A model generated the notes under the pieces. That model was given only the letters and a program-made list of their open reading frames with translations. It had not been told where the DNA came from and ran no database searches. Below, piece by piece: positions 49,665 through 59,623 of a DNA stretch of 64,000 nt (its first letter is position 1; each line of letters opens with the position of its first letter). This DNA comes from Botryosphaeria dothidea (lineage: Eukaryota; Ascomycota; Dothideomycetes; Botryosphaeriales; Botryosphaeriaceae), in contig WWBZ02000040.1 of assembly GCA_011503125.2 (NCBI GenBank), positions 1,860,001 through 1,924,000 on the forward strand, in the 5' to 3' direction. A program made the translations under genes and the position numbers.

Positions 49665-50525
49665 TCAGAGTCTTGCCTTCACCGTAATTCCGCCTTCAGC
49701 AATTGGCACTATCAGCCCTTCTGCCCCCTCAGCCACCTCCATTTCTACTTCCTGGCAATCCTCGATGCCCACCCCGTTAGCAAATTGCACGACTACAAAG
49801 TCAATGTCGTCGGCTCCCAGCACGCACATAGGAGCATGCCACGTCCCAGCCCCATATGTGACGGCCTGGTTGCCCTTTGCGATGAAGGCCCGCGCATTGG
49901 CAAGATCCGGCATGCCTGGGCCCTTTGGTGGCTGCACTGATTCAGATCCCCCGCTACCTTTCGTAGCAGCAGGCGAAGGCGGCGCCGCTTCGTTGTCAAA
50001 GGGCGACGGACGGGCCCGGGAGAAGATGTCGCGGATAGAATGACGTCTTCGCGGCTCCGGGGTTGGGAACGGTGGCGGCCGCTTCTGTTGATGCTTGGCG
50101 GACGCGGGCAGTGTCGGTGCGACGATGACAAGGTACTGGGTCGAAGCGTCCGACGCCGACAGACCCATCGGAATGAAGGTCTGTGATGTAAAGGGGTGAC
50201 GCTCGAGAATGGAGACATCGAACACGTGAGAGCCCTCTTGGCCGGATTGGCGCAACTTGCGCGGTGAGCACACGAACATGTTCATCACGGCTTTGGCGGG
50301 TTTGCGGCTCGTAGCCATGTGGTAGAAGTTGGTCATGTGCGTGACATCCAGGTATTTCAAAGCGGTGCCCTGGTTGGCACGCACAGTCTGCAGCCCGCCG
50401 CCAGGCTGCGGCGAGCCTCCCGTCCGCACCGGATTCTCGACGACGGTGCCGAAAGGCGAGAAGGCGGCTGGAGTAAGCGGCTCGATGGGGATGCGGCGGG
50501 ACGGTGCAGGCACTGATGGAGGCAT
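49665..50525 (-). CDS. DAL3: Ureidoglycolate lyase (allantoin catabolism)
   Basis: A single exon encodes 286 residues. The enzyme splits ureidoglycolate to glyoxylate and urea, the last ureide step of purine/allantoin use as a nitrogen source. Family segments are IPIEPLTPAAFSPFGTVVE at the N-terminus, MFVCSPRKL, VSILERHPFTSQTFIPMG, TQYLVIVAP, the metal/active-site-type motif YGAGTWHAPM, and DFVVVQFANGVGIEDCQEVE near the end. Between TQYLVIVAP and the final domain part lies an insertion of about 60 residues, rich in Pro, Arg and Ser and probably a disordered loop; bacterial members are about 160-170 residues and lack it. The start is the ATG immediately before the conserved N-terminus. A perfect inverted pair of GATA sites lies about 104 bases upstream. 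Confidence 0.92.
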   Translation of the reverse strand: MPPSVPAPSRRIPIEPLTPAAFSPFGTVVENPVRTGGSPQPGGGLQTVRANQGTALKYLDVTHMTNFYHMATSRKPAKAVMNMFVCSPRKLRQSGQEGSHVFDVSILERHPFTSQTFIPMGLSASDASTQYLVIVAPTLPASAKHQQKRPPPFPTPEPRRRHSIRDIFSRARPSPFDNEAAPPSPAATKGSGGSESVQPPKGPGMPDLANARAFIAKGNQAVTYGAGTWHAPMCVLGADDIDFVVVQFANGVGIEDCQEVEMEVAEGAEGLIVPIAEGGITVKARL

Positions 50526-53500
50526 TGCGGGCAGTTAATGGGATGAAACAGCTTGTGAAGAGTGGATTGGAGAGAGTGAAGGGGTGGATGGAGGGGTGGA
50601 AGGTGGGGTGCAGTACGTTTGCGAGCTCGATCTTATCGGCGATAAGATCTCGCTGCCGAATGCAGCATCTCTCCCGGACGGTATTTTGCTCAACATTGCC
50701 CTTCCGCTCACTGACAGCTGCACGGAAACAGTCCAACCCGTTCCTCAGCCGCTCGGTTTGATGAGAGTAACTACCGGCGCTACAGAAACGCTCCCTCTCA
50801 CCGACCAGTTTTCTCAAGCTCTCGCACATCCATGACCTTGATGCATGGAGTCCGATCAATAACCTCTCTGGGGGCAAGCTCCAGTGGGACATTTCAGTTC
50901 CAGAGTATCTCTTTAGGTCTGCATGGTAGTGTGGTCTTGTTCTGCTCAGTGCGGGTTTGAGATAGATCTTGCAACGCTGCGGTTAGCGGCTAAATCACAA
51001 GCACCTGCGAGCTGTGCCGACGAGTTGAGTCATTGAATGTAAAATATGTGAGTTCTTTGGCTCGTGATGCGCAGGTTCAGGTGCGCTGACGTAGAGAGCA
51101 GCTGTGAGGAGACTTCTCAGTGGCAAATGTCGGTCCAAGCTGCGAGCTCCATCTTTTCGCTCTCTCATCGCTTCCCTGATATTTTGTCCCTCTGGTTACC
51201 GACCATTCCATGGGACTCTATCCTCTCCGACATCTTTTTGCCGCTTAATTCCCCCAGTTCCGCAGATTCGTAGGTCATTAGCAACCCTAGACTTGACACG
51301 TTTCTGCACTTCTTGATATCAAACAGTCAAGCAAGAGCCTTACCAACAATAGTACCTCATGTAAGGCTCTCTTGTAGCTCCATTTAGCTTCACACGTCAC
51401 TCTTTACCGCAAACATTGTACCGAACAGTGTAGAAATCTCTTTTCTGAGAGCCTTTCGCACTCTATCCTACAGTTTAAAGAATAGTCGACTCCGTGTCCA
51501 AATATCGGTAGCCAGACAATATTTTGTTTGATATCAGCACCTCTCTTGATTTTATCTTCTTACGTTAAACCCATAATGAGGCTCAGCATGGAGCACCGAA
51601 GGACAACCGCAATCCAGACCTCAGAATACTTCAGGCTGAAAGTGCATAGAAAAAAATTGCAAAGCCCCTGCGATGCGTGTTTGTGTTCTGCTCAGCATTT
51701 GATACCTATAGCTTGTCGATCAAGCCGCACCTATACGTATGCGTGCCTCAAAATTCCTGGGAAGGCACAATACCGTACCATTTCATTCATTGCCCCTATA
51801 GTCTTGATACCCGGTCTCATATTCCTCAAAGTAGTAAGGTCTGCCTCATAGAGAGCCAACACATATTTATCAAGGTACATCTCTAAGAATGGGTTGCTTC
51901 GTGGATAGCGGGTTAATATAGGTGATCTAGGAATGAGGGAGCCGTATGAAGAACTAATTCGAAATCGAAATCCCGCAGTCTGTGTCTGGATCAGTTCTAT
52001 AAACCTTTATCTAAGCTCTGAGGCTCTGGAAACCTACACCTTGATAGGATGGTGCCGTTAGCCAGTAAGTTGACGCCCTTTGTGCATCGGAATCCCGCTC
52101 GATTTTGTCTCCACGTGGTGCATAAATATTTTTGCCCGTCGGCAATTTATAGCACAGACTCCACCCGCGCTGGTTAGAGGTAAGAAGTGGGACTTCGAGC
52201 ATAAATAGTAGATAAAGAAACGGGAGATTAAATCCCAGTGGACAAAAAGATGCTCCATGCAGCCTTGATTAGAGACTGAGGTGACCGAGCAGCAAGATAT
52301 AGGAGCTGAATATGGAACAAGACGGCGCTTTATGCTATGGGGAACCAGCACCAAGGTCTGTTCGCGCGGTGCCACGCACTGCCGATCGCAAACCCTTTCG
52401 AGACTGGCTCCGTAGGTACGAGATGGGCTTCCATGTGAGCAAGTGGTTTCAGAACGGCTCACCCGCGATCGCTTGATTGGGAACAGTGAGACTCGAGAGA
52501 CATTGCGAGTTCGTTTCCCAGGTGGGCTTTGCCCTCTGTTCTCGAAAGCTGCCCACCTCCTCTTCACGTGAATTTCTCCCCTACTTCCAGAATCATACCG
52601 ACAGTGCTTCACTTTGTGCCATATGCTGTTTGGGGATTATAACAGTCCTAAGTCGTCAGCTCTAAGTGTTACTCCAGCGGAAACGCGTAAAATGTGCATG
52701 TCTGGACGCAAGTGTTAGTCGGATTTTGGAGACGCCTATATGTACGGATGATTTTACACTCGCTATTGAAAACTACCATGGATGAGCATTATAGCCGGTG
52801 AAATGAATGTGAGAAATTATAGACTGCTTCCAGAAACTCAAGTTGCTGGGTTACTTCTAGGTCAACATGCAGTATTATCTAAGCATGTACTTGAAGAATA
52901 TGCAGCAAATCAAATTCCCAAGAATCGCACAAGAGCAAGGGGATATTGGGGCTTCGGGAAACCCATCGGGTTCATACTGGTACCCTTCACTTCTATGGCA
53001 AAAGATCCATGCTGGCCATCGGGTATAGAAATTGAACAGACATGTAGTCAACACGAATGTGAGATTTCCTTCGGCAATGGCGGAATGCCGATAGGAATGC
53101 GATTTCTCGGGTCGCATGGTTTCGCTGGATTTACTAGACTTGCATGCATATACGCAGGCGACCCCTTGCTCTGACCTTTCTTTGTCCTGGTCAGGATTCT
53201 AGCCAGCATACGCACAACCTGACCTAAGGCGAGGTCTGGACAAATTTAGAAACGGATGGCTGGGCCTACAGAGCCAGGCTGTGCACGCCCAATTTAAGCT
53301 TAAATAGTAAATTGGCTCTTCACACGTCCCACTTTCAATTCCAGTCAACCAAACTTTGAAAGGCAGAGTTCTCCGTTCGCCAAGATTGGGATTGCCGATT
53401 ACATCCGCACCAACCGCGTTGCTGTATACAGTGACTGACATTGGTCCAACCACTGCAACGCAAGTGCCAAGAATGAGCTCAACCAGCTGAAGGAAGGGTC

Positions 53501-53734
53501 AAGTTACGTTACTGGGAGTGTAGGAAACTCTCGCTTGAGTAGCGCTATTAATATGTAGTAGGTCTTGCGCAGCTGGGGCTGCCGTGACGCGCATAGTTCC
53601 AAAAGGCAATTATCGTCATCCAAGGTTTACAGTATTCCAGCACACTTGGAGCCTTCACTAAGTCCGTGCCGGGTAAGAAAGCCCCAGAAGCCCTCAGGTG
53701 AGTAGAGCCCCTAGCCGTCGCATCCTTGGTCTCT
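50526..53734. other. Gene-poor AT-richer island
   Basis: 3.2 kb between the starts/ends of the ureidoglycolate lyase and GCNA-like genes. The first ~400 bases contain the lyase promoter. From about 50900 to 53700 the sequence is visibly poorer in G+C than the rest of the window. It carries no recognised gene, no terminal inverted repeats that I could find and no transposase-like segment. A 131-codon open frame from ATG 52782 to 53174 has no family resemblance. Confidence 0.5.
50629..50649. promoter_or_regulatory. Palindromic double GATA site upstream of ureidoglycolate lyase
   Basis: Two 9-base arms, GATCTTATC and its exact reverse complement GATAAGATC, flank a GGC spacer. Each arm contains a core GATAAG site in opposite orientation. 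The element is about 104 bases upstream of the ureidoglycolate lyase start codon. Close pairs of GATA sites are the preferred targets of AreA/Gln3-type activators in nitrogen catabolite regulation. The palindrome is seen directly; the regulatory role is inferred from its position and the gene's pathway. Confidence 0.65.
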
Positions 53735-55830
53735 TCAATCATCCAGCACGATCGTCTCTATTGCCTTCGCCACCTGCACCAGCTCGCTATCGGCAGCAGC
53801 GGTCGCCTTTTTGACCTTGTGCTCTCTGTACTCCTTTCCAAGGATCTCCATTATATCCTTGTGGCTCTTTCCCTCGTTCTCGCGCCTAATCCTCTGGAAA
53901 TTTTCTTTCATGAAGATCTGGTATTCGCTTGGACCTTTGTTTGGATTTTTCTGTCGTACTGCTGGTTTGATCTGCGCCAGTTCCGCCTTACAGGAACCGC
54001 ATCGATGTTTGGCCGGATCGATAGACTTGGAGTGGCGCTTAAATTCATGTCCGCAATCGATACATGCCCAGATGTACTTGTAGTCTATGGCATAGGTGTG
54101 CTTGGTCGTCACGTTGATGTTCCTGTGGCCGAATGCCTTTGTGACTTTTTTGGCCCTGTTCCTGACGTCAGCCGACCTTGATTCAAATTGCAAATCGAAG
54201 GTGCCGCCGATCAACATACCATTCCTTGAACTCCTTGCCATGAGGGTTATCTCGTATGTTGCTGATCATGAAGTTTGCAAGATGGCAGAATTCATGCGCT
54301 ATTACATTGACAAGTCGATCTGTCGGCAAACAGCTTAGTAGGCATTCAGTGAGGAAATATAGCAGATATTCACCTTCGTCGTCTATGACTTTTTCCGCAA
54401 GCTCGATGCTGGCATGATGCCTGTCACGCACAGTAGTGGTTCCATTTTCCTGAGTCTTCAGGGTTTCCCTCTTCCAATTTGCTCTTCCTGCGGTGGTATT
54501 CAACGTTTTGCTCCACACAAGCTTCACCCCTCCACACTCCTCCGCAAGTGAAGATATCCTGCCTTGTGTTATAGTGTCGTCGAGCTCTTTTAGGAAATCG
54601 TTTGCCAAGTCATGCTTCCTCTGCTCGAAAGATTTGCGTGCCGGATCTCTCTTCGTGGGGCTCTTTTTCTGTAGCGATGATGAGAGGATTGGTCCATCAT
54701 TTGTGGCACCAAAGCGTTGCTGTTTCCTAGGAGATTGTAGAACTTTGCGGGGAGAGTGTTGATCGTTCCAAGTGTTGACCACTTCTGCGGACCAGAATGC
54801 ATCCAAGCTTGGCCCGTGTGGAGGGGTCGGAATACGATTCTTCTTGGAAGGGGACATCAGGCGAGATTTGCTGGGACTGGCCGGTGGTGGTGGAGTACAC
54901 GGACGTTCGGTTTGTTGTGGGAGCTTGTGGGGAGATTTGCTGCGAGGGGGAGAGCTGAAATTTGACATTAGTATATGTTTGAACTCGATATAGGGCTATT
55001 GATCGCTCTCACTATCTCAGCATAGCATCTTGATTCGCAGAAGAAGAACTTGAAAGCTTTTCTGAGGAGCAATAAGCCGAGACAGGCTTTTTTAACACCG
55101 GCGCTGCCAGCGGGTCTTGAGAATGCTGAATATCATCATGTGTTGCGCGAGAATGAGAGGAGAAGCCTTGAAATCCGTCGACAACAGCTTCGGGAGGCGG
55201 AACACTGGCCGCTTTTGTGTTCTTCGCCTCAGGCTTCCGACTTCCTGAATTTGGCGGCAGAATTTCTTCGAGCTGGCTAGCTTCTTCTGCAGAGTCGTCG
55301 CCATCTGACCCACACCACAAGCTTTCTTCTACGTCTTCGCCAGAATGAAGCTCGGAATTCAGCTCCATGTCCTCTTTTGCGTCGAAAAAGGCGTCGGAAG
55401 ACTCGTCGGAAGATTCGTCGGGAACCCGGTTGGGAGACCCGTTGGAAGACCCGTTGGAGGACTCTTCAGGGTCCTCCGAATCTATCACGTACTTGGTGGT
55501 CTTTCTGGCTGCTCTTGCAGGCGTTCGCTTCACAGCTGAGGCGGGTCTACGAACGGATGCATCTTCGTCGTCAAGTGACGCAATAGATCCAAAGCTAGAG
55601 GGATCTGCCTGGCCCGCAAGCTTACTGTGCATAGTGGGTGGCTTGAGCAAGCGCTGGCGCCTCGTGGTAGTGGAGCAGGTCTTTGCCTTTCGAACAAGCG
55701 GCTTCTCGGTCAACTCATGGCGGTCTTGGGCGAGCTTGGTTTGAGGGTTGGATGCATTGCGGCGCCTGGCGATGATGTCGGCGAGAGCAGGCAGCTCGTC
55801 GTCGCTGCTTTCGTAGTTGGCGCGGGCCAT
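53735..55830 (-). CDS. GCNA-like SprT-family protease with zinc ribbon and HMG box
   Basis: Three exons on the minus strand (55830-55013, 54954-54220, 54176-53735) give 664 residues. Residues 1 to about 400 are disordered, acidic and Ser-rich (SSDDELPALADI, then repeated DESSDE/SSNGS units), with SPSK/SPRK basic motifs. A SprT-like metalloprotease domain follows, with zinc motif HEFCH at about 493-497 (NVIAHEFCHLANFMI) and GKEFKEW after it. A zinc ribbon has Cys pairs near 556/559 and 577/580. An HMG-box-like segment at about 592-640 (NPNKGPSEYQIFMKENF) ends the protein. This order (acidic tail, SprT, zinc ribbon, HMG box) is that of GCNA/ACRC proteins, nuclear proteases linked to DNA-protein crosslink repair and genome stability. 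Both joins are phase 2 and restore continuity of the conserved segments. Confidence 0.9.
55390..55480. repeat. Short coding repeat in acidic region of the GCNA-like gene
   Basis: A tandem imperfect repeat with a unit of about 12 bases (GAAGACTCGTCG, GAAGATTCGTCG, GGAGACCCGTTG, GAAGACCCGTTG type), encoding alternating Asp-Glu-Ser-Ser and Ser-Asn-Gly-Ser blocks. It lies inside the first exon of the minus-strand gene. Confidence 0.7.
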
Positions 55831-57707
55831 GGGTTAGACGGGTCGGGGTCTGCACCATCAATGCGGGACTGCCTGCAATGGTCAGAGAAGAGGTTCAGTG
55901 GAGGTTCAAGTTTACTCAGCCTTGTCGATAGTTGGCGCGGCAACGGGCGTCTTGGCAGGCTGATGGCGAGAATGGCGACATATGGCGACATCAATCTGTG
56001 CTCCCAAACGAGGAAACGCAAGGGCGAACTGGGCAAATCGAACTGCTGCAACGGGACAAGATGGATTCTGGAACTAGAATGCTAAGCAATATGGCGCTGC
56101 ACCCCGCAATCGTGGCTTTGGACCGCAGTCGTCTTTGCGCAACATAGGGCTGACCTCACTCCAACCTCACCTCCACCTCACCCCGACCTCGCCTGGCCTC
56201 GCCCGGCCCCCGCCCTGGCGCAACGACTGCCAGCCGCCTTCCATAGCGGTGCAGGGCGCCTTCGTCCCGTTCCTCGGCTTCTGCGCCCGCCAGAGCGGCT
56301 CGGCAAGGCGCACATGCCCGCCGGCCGGGAGAGTGGCAATCAACGGACAGCGTTTCGCTCGCACGTGTGCACAATGGGGAACGGGAGGACGCAGGAGAAG
56401 ACAATGGCGGCATGATCGTCGGGCTCGCGTCGGCGGGCGAGGGCGGTCTCACCTTGACGGGCGCGGCGCGGACGGTCGACGTTTTGCTGAGGACCCGAAT
56501 CAGGCAAACAGACTTGGCCCACCTGTTTCACGGGAGAAGTTTCGAGGAGCTTGGCAGTTGATCAAGAGCAAACGCCAAGACAAGCTTGGTGCGACGCGGA
56601 AACGGTCAATGATATGCAGGAGAAGCAGCGCCGGCGAATGGCCGGGCGCGGCGGCGGGGAAGGCACCACAGCACGGCGAGATTGGCGGCGTCGAGCGGGT
56701 GCAGCGAAGGATCATTGCCGTGAATGGGAGGAGCAAAGCGGCCGTCGTCTCCTGAAGATGAAACAGGCGGCCACAGCAGGCACGGCGGGACGAGAAGAAG
56801 AAATGATGCAGTCATTTGCGGGAAATCGGGACGCGGGCAAAATAATGTTTCGCTGAGATCTGTCCGCAAAAGCGTGATCTGCCGGCCAATGACGCGCGCG
56901 GGCAGCGTCCTTCCTCTCAAGGCCTTCTTGGCAGCCGCCGACAGGGCCTCCCCGCCAACCGCCCTCTCCCTCGCCTGCCCACACTGCTTCAAGGCCCATC
57001 CCGACCGTCATGCACTTCCCCTCGCCCCCCCGGTCTGCCCACCGCCGCCGCCGCTGAGTGGCCGCGCTGCCAAAATGGGGGATGGCAGCGCACCGGGCAC
57101 GCCGCGTCCGCTCGTCGAGGGCTTGCGCAACGTCCATCGTGCGACTTGCCAGGCCCGCGTCATCGCCATCACCCCTCTGCAGCGCTGGCCGTCGCACCGC
57201 CGCCCGCCTGCCGCGAGTCGCCCTGCAGCAGCCGTCCGCCAGCCGGGCTGCAGCAAACGGCCGGCCTGCCGCTTGGGGCTGGCGCGCGTGCGTAAGGCAT
57301 GCAGGCGTCGATACTTGCCGGAGCCAGCAGTCAGGGGCCGCCTCACGGCTGACGACTGCAACACCCACCCCCCGGCGCCGCAATCTGGAAGCCGCCAGCG
57401 GCATTCTTGACGCGCGGCGATCGAAATGTGCGCTGCCCGGTGGAGCCTGCCCTGGGTCCCTGGTCGTCCATGTCATGAAACGTTTGAGACTTGCGCACTG
57501 CCCAACCCCAGCGTCCCCATATATATGAATGCCCGTGGCGGGAAGTGGTGGCCTGCCCCAGCCCTAATAGTTTTTGTCCTCCAAACCACTCTCCTTGAAG
57601 AAGCGCCCAAGTAACCTTCGCCGTTCGCTTCAAACTCTAACTTTACCAATCCGTCGCTCTTTCGTCCTCGTCACCTGTATCCACTTGCTTTCGTCTGATC
57701 TGTCAAG
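55831..57707. other. Divergent intergenic region, no gene seen
   Basis: 1.9 kb between the GCNA-like gene (-) and the sulfotransferase-like gene (+). It is GC-rich with long random-composition frames on both strands. A TATATATA element at 57518-57525, about 185 bases before the next start codon, could be a TATA box. No exon recognised. Confidence 0.5.
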
Positions 57708-58742
57708 ATGACGACCTACCGCGACCAATACACCCCGAAGCCCGTCACCGACATCTTCACGGCCGACACCGACATCGACCGCCGCCAATGCAAGCGTACC
57801 GTGCCCATGAGGGTCATGTGCCTGGGCCTTGGACGCACCGGCACTGCCTGTGAGTGGCTGCCGAAGGAGAGAGAAGCCAGTCCGGATACTGACAGCCGCC
57901 CGCAGCCCTGCGTGATGCTCTGCGCGAGCTCGGCTTCAACGACACTTACCACATGATGGCCGTCAGTGTCGAGAACCCGCCCGACGCCCTGTACTGGATG
58001 GATGCTCTTTCCTACAAGTACGACGGCAAGGGCGAATTCGGCCGCGAACAGTGGGACCAGCTGCTCGGTCACTGCCAGGTACGACTCAAAATCCCAAAAT
58101 CCTACCATCAAATCTAACGGATTCGCAGTCACTGTGCGATTGGCCGGCCATTGCCTTCGCGAAGGAGCTGATTGAGGCCTACCCCGAAGCCAAGATCATC
58201 CTGACCACCCGCGACGTCGACTCTTGGCACGCGTACGTCAACTAATAAAGCGTGATTCGGCTGCATCTGCTAACCGAGGCTGCAGTTCCTGCCTGAAGAC
58301 GGTCGACTGGCGGGCCAATGACCCGGAACTGAAGATGGTGGCCAAGTGGGATTGGGGCTCGGGCCTCTATCAGCCCATGCTCCACAAGTTCTGGACCAGC
58401 TTCTTCAAGGGCGACTTCAAGAAGTACGGCAAGCAGGTGTATCACGAGCACTACGAAGAGGTCCGCAAGCTGGTGCCGGCGGAGAACTTGCTCGAGTACC
58501 GCATGGGCCAGGGCTGGGAGCCGCTCTGCGACTTCCTCGAGGTGCCCGTGCCGGACAAGAAGTTCCCGCACACCAACGACACGGACGGCTTCGTCGACAG
58601 ATGCCGTGGACGCAACAGGGCCCAGATGTGCAACGTCGCTTTCCGCACGCTGGTCGTCGGCGGTGGCGCAGCAGCCACGGTGCTGGCGGCGACAATGACA
58701 CTGCACCGGTTCTTCGGCCACAGGCTGCTTGGCAGCTCGTAG
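57708..58742 (+). CDS. P-loop sulfotransferase-like protein (Sulfotransfer_4 type)
   Basis: Four exons (57708-57849, 57906-58078, 58129-58232, 58286-58742) give 291 residues. The N-terminal motif VMCLGLGRTGTASLRDALRE (about residues 36-55, with codon 48 split by intron 1) is the PAPS-binding P-loop seen in this fungal sulfotransferase-like family. Later landmarks are CDWPAIAFAKELIEAYPEAK, the strand and helix ILTTRDVDSWHAS, LKMVAKWD, YHEHYEEVRKLVPAENLLEY and WEPLCDFLEVPVPDK. A hydrophobic segment at about 261-280 followed by HRFFGHRLL suggests a C-terminal membrane anchor. The substrate is unknown, and no member of this family that I know of has a well-defined substrate. All four exons join in frame. 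It is the first of three same-strand genes that include an arylsulfotransferase-family protein and a transporter. Confidence 0.87.
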
Positions 58743-59623
58743 GAGTGCAGGGAGGAAGGCGATTGCATTTGCAGATTCTTAGCATGTTCTGGACAGGGTT
58801 CTGATTCACGCACATTGGGGGCTTTGAGCCGGGTTCGGGCTTACGCTGGTAATATGTTATCTTTCCAAAACGGGAGACGCGGAGTTTGATCGGGGCATAG
58901 AGGACACCTCTTTTCTTGGCGCAGGTTTAGGTATACAGCATTTAAATGCCACGGGCAGAGACTTTCCGAGACGCAGATGGAGGCACCCCTGCTCGCATGT
59001 CCGCGAGAAAGGCAGGCAGAACAGAAAGATACACCTAATCTGGAGAGATTGTGCTGCCGCTTGATCCGGCATCCCTGAGCATCCATGGACCTTTCAGCTT
59101 GGCGCGGTGACGGGCATGACATGACAGGATGGCAGGACGACAGGCTGACAGGATGTGGCAGGCGACGGGTGGCGCGGCGGGAAGGTGCGCGCGCGGCGGG
59201 AGGCAGCCAGCGGACGGCGACTGAGGTTGCGCCAAGAAGAGCGGTGCGTAAGCCGGGTGGAGACGGCGGCGTCTGGAGGCTCTCCTGTGCTGGGGAGACA
59301 GAATTCCGATTGCGATGGGCCTGGTGGGGGTGCGCCTCCAATCTCGTTCGGGGCGCGGTGTGGCTGATCGGCCGCGGCCAGGGATGCGCGTTCGCTGCGT
59401 GGAGGCGCTCGGTGGGCCCGCGACTCAAACGTGGCCGCCGCCGCAGCTCCAGCGCTTCAGTCTGGCTGCGTAAGGCGGGCGCGCGGCTCAGGGTGCCCGC
59501 GAGCATTTTGTCTGGCCGCATCCGCGTCATCCTCCCACGGCAGCCTCCTAACTTTCTGTCTGCTTCGTCGCTCGAGGTTGCGCCATCTTCAATGCCAACA
59601 GCAGCCCGTGTCTCTTTCTAGCC
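58743..59623. other. Intergenic region
   Basis: 881 bases between tandem plus-strand genes with no recognised gene. The part before 59624 is pyrimidine-rich, consistent with a leader. Confidence 0.5.

Noticed and set aside
52058..52612. 184-codon minus-strand frame in the AT-richer island
   Set aside because: It starts only at a GTG; the first internal ATG leaves about 70 codons. No domain recognised. Mentioned under the island finding as a composition signal only.
56712..57476. 254-codon minus-strand frame in the GCNA-sulfotransferase intergenic region
   Set aside because: Arg/Ala/Pro-rich composition typical of GC-rich non-coding DNA, overlapped by equally long frames on the other strand.
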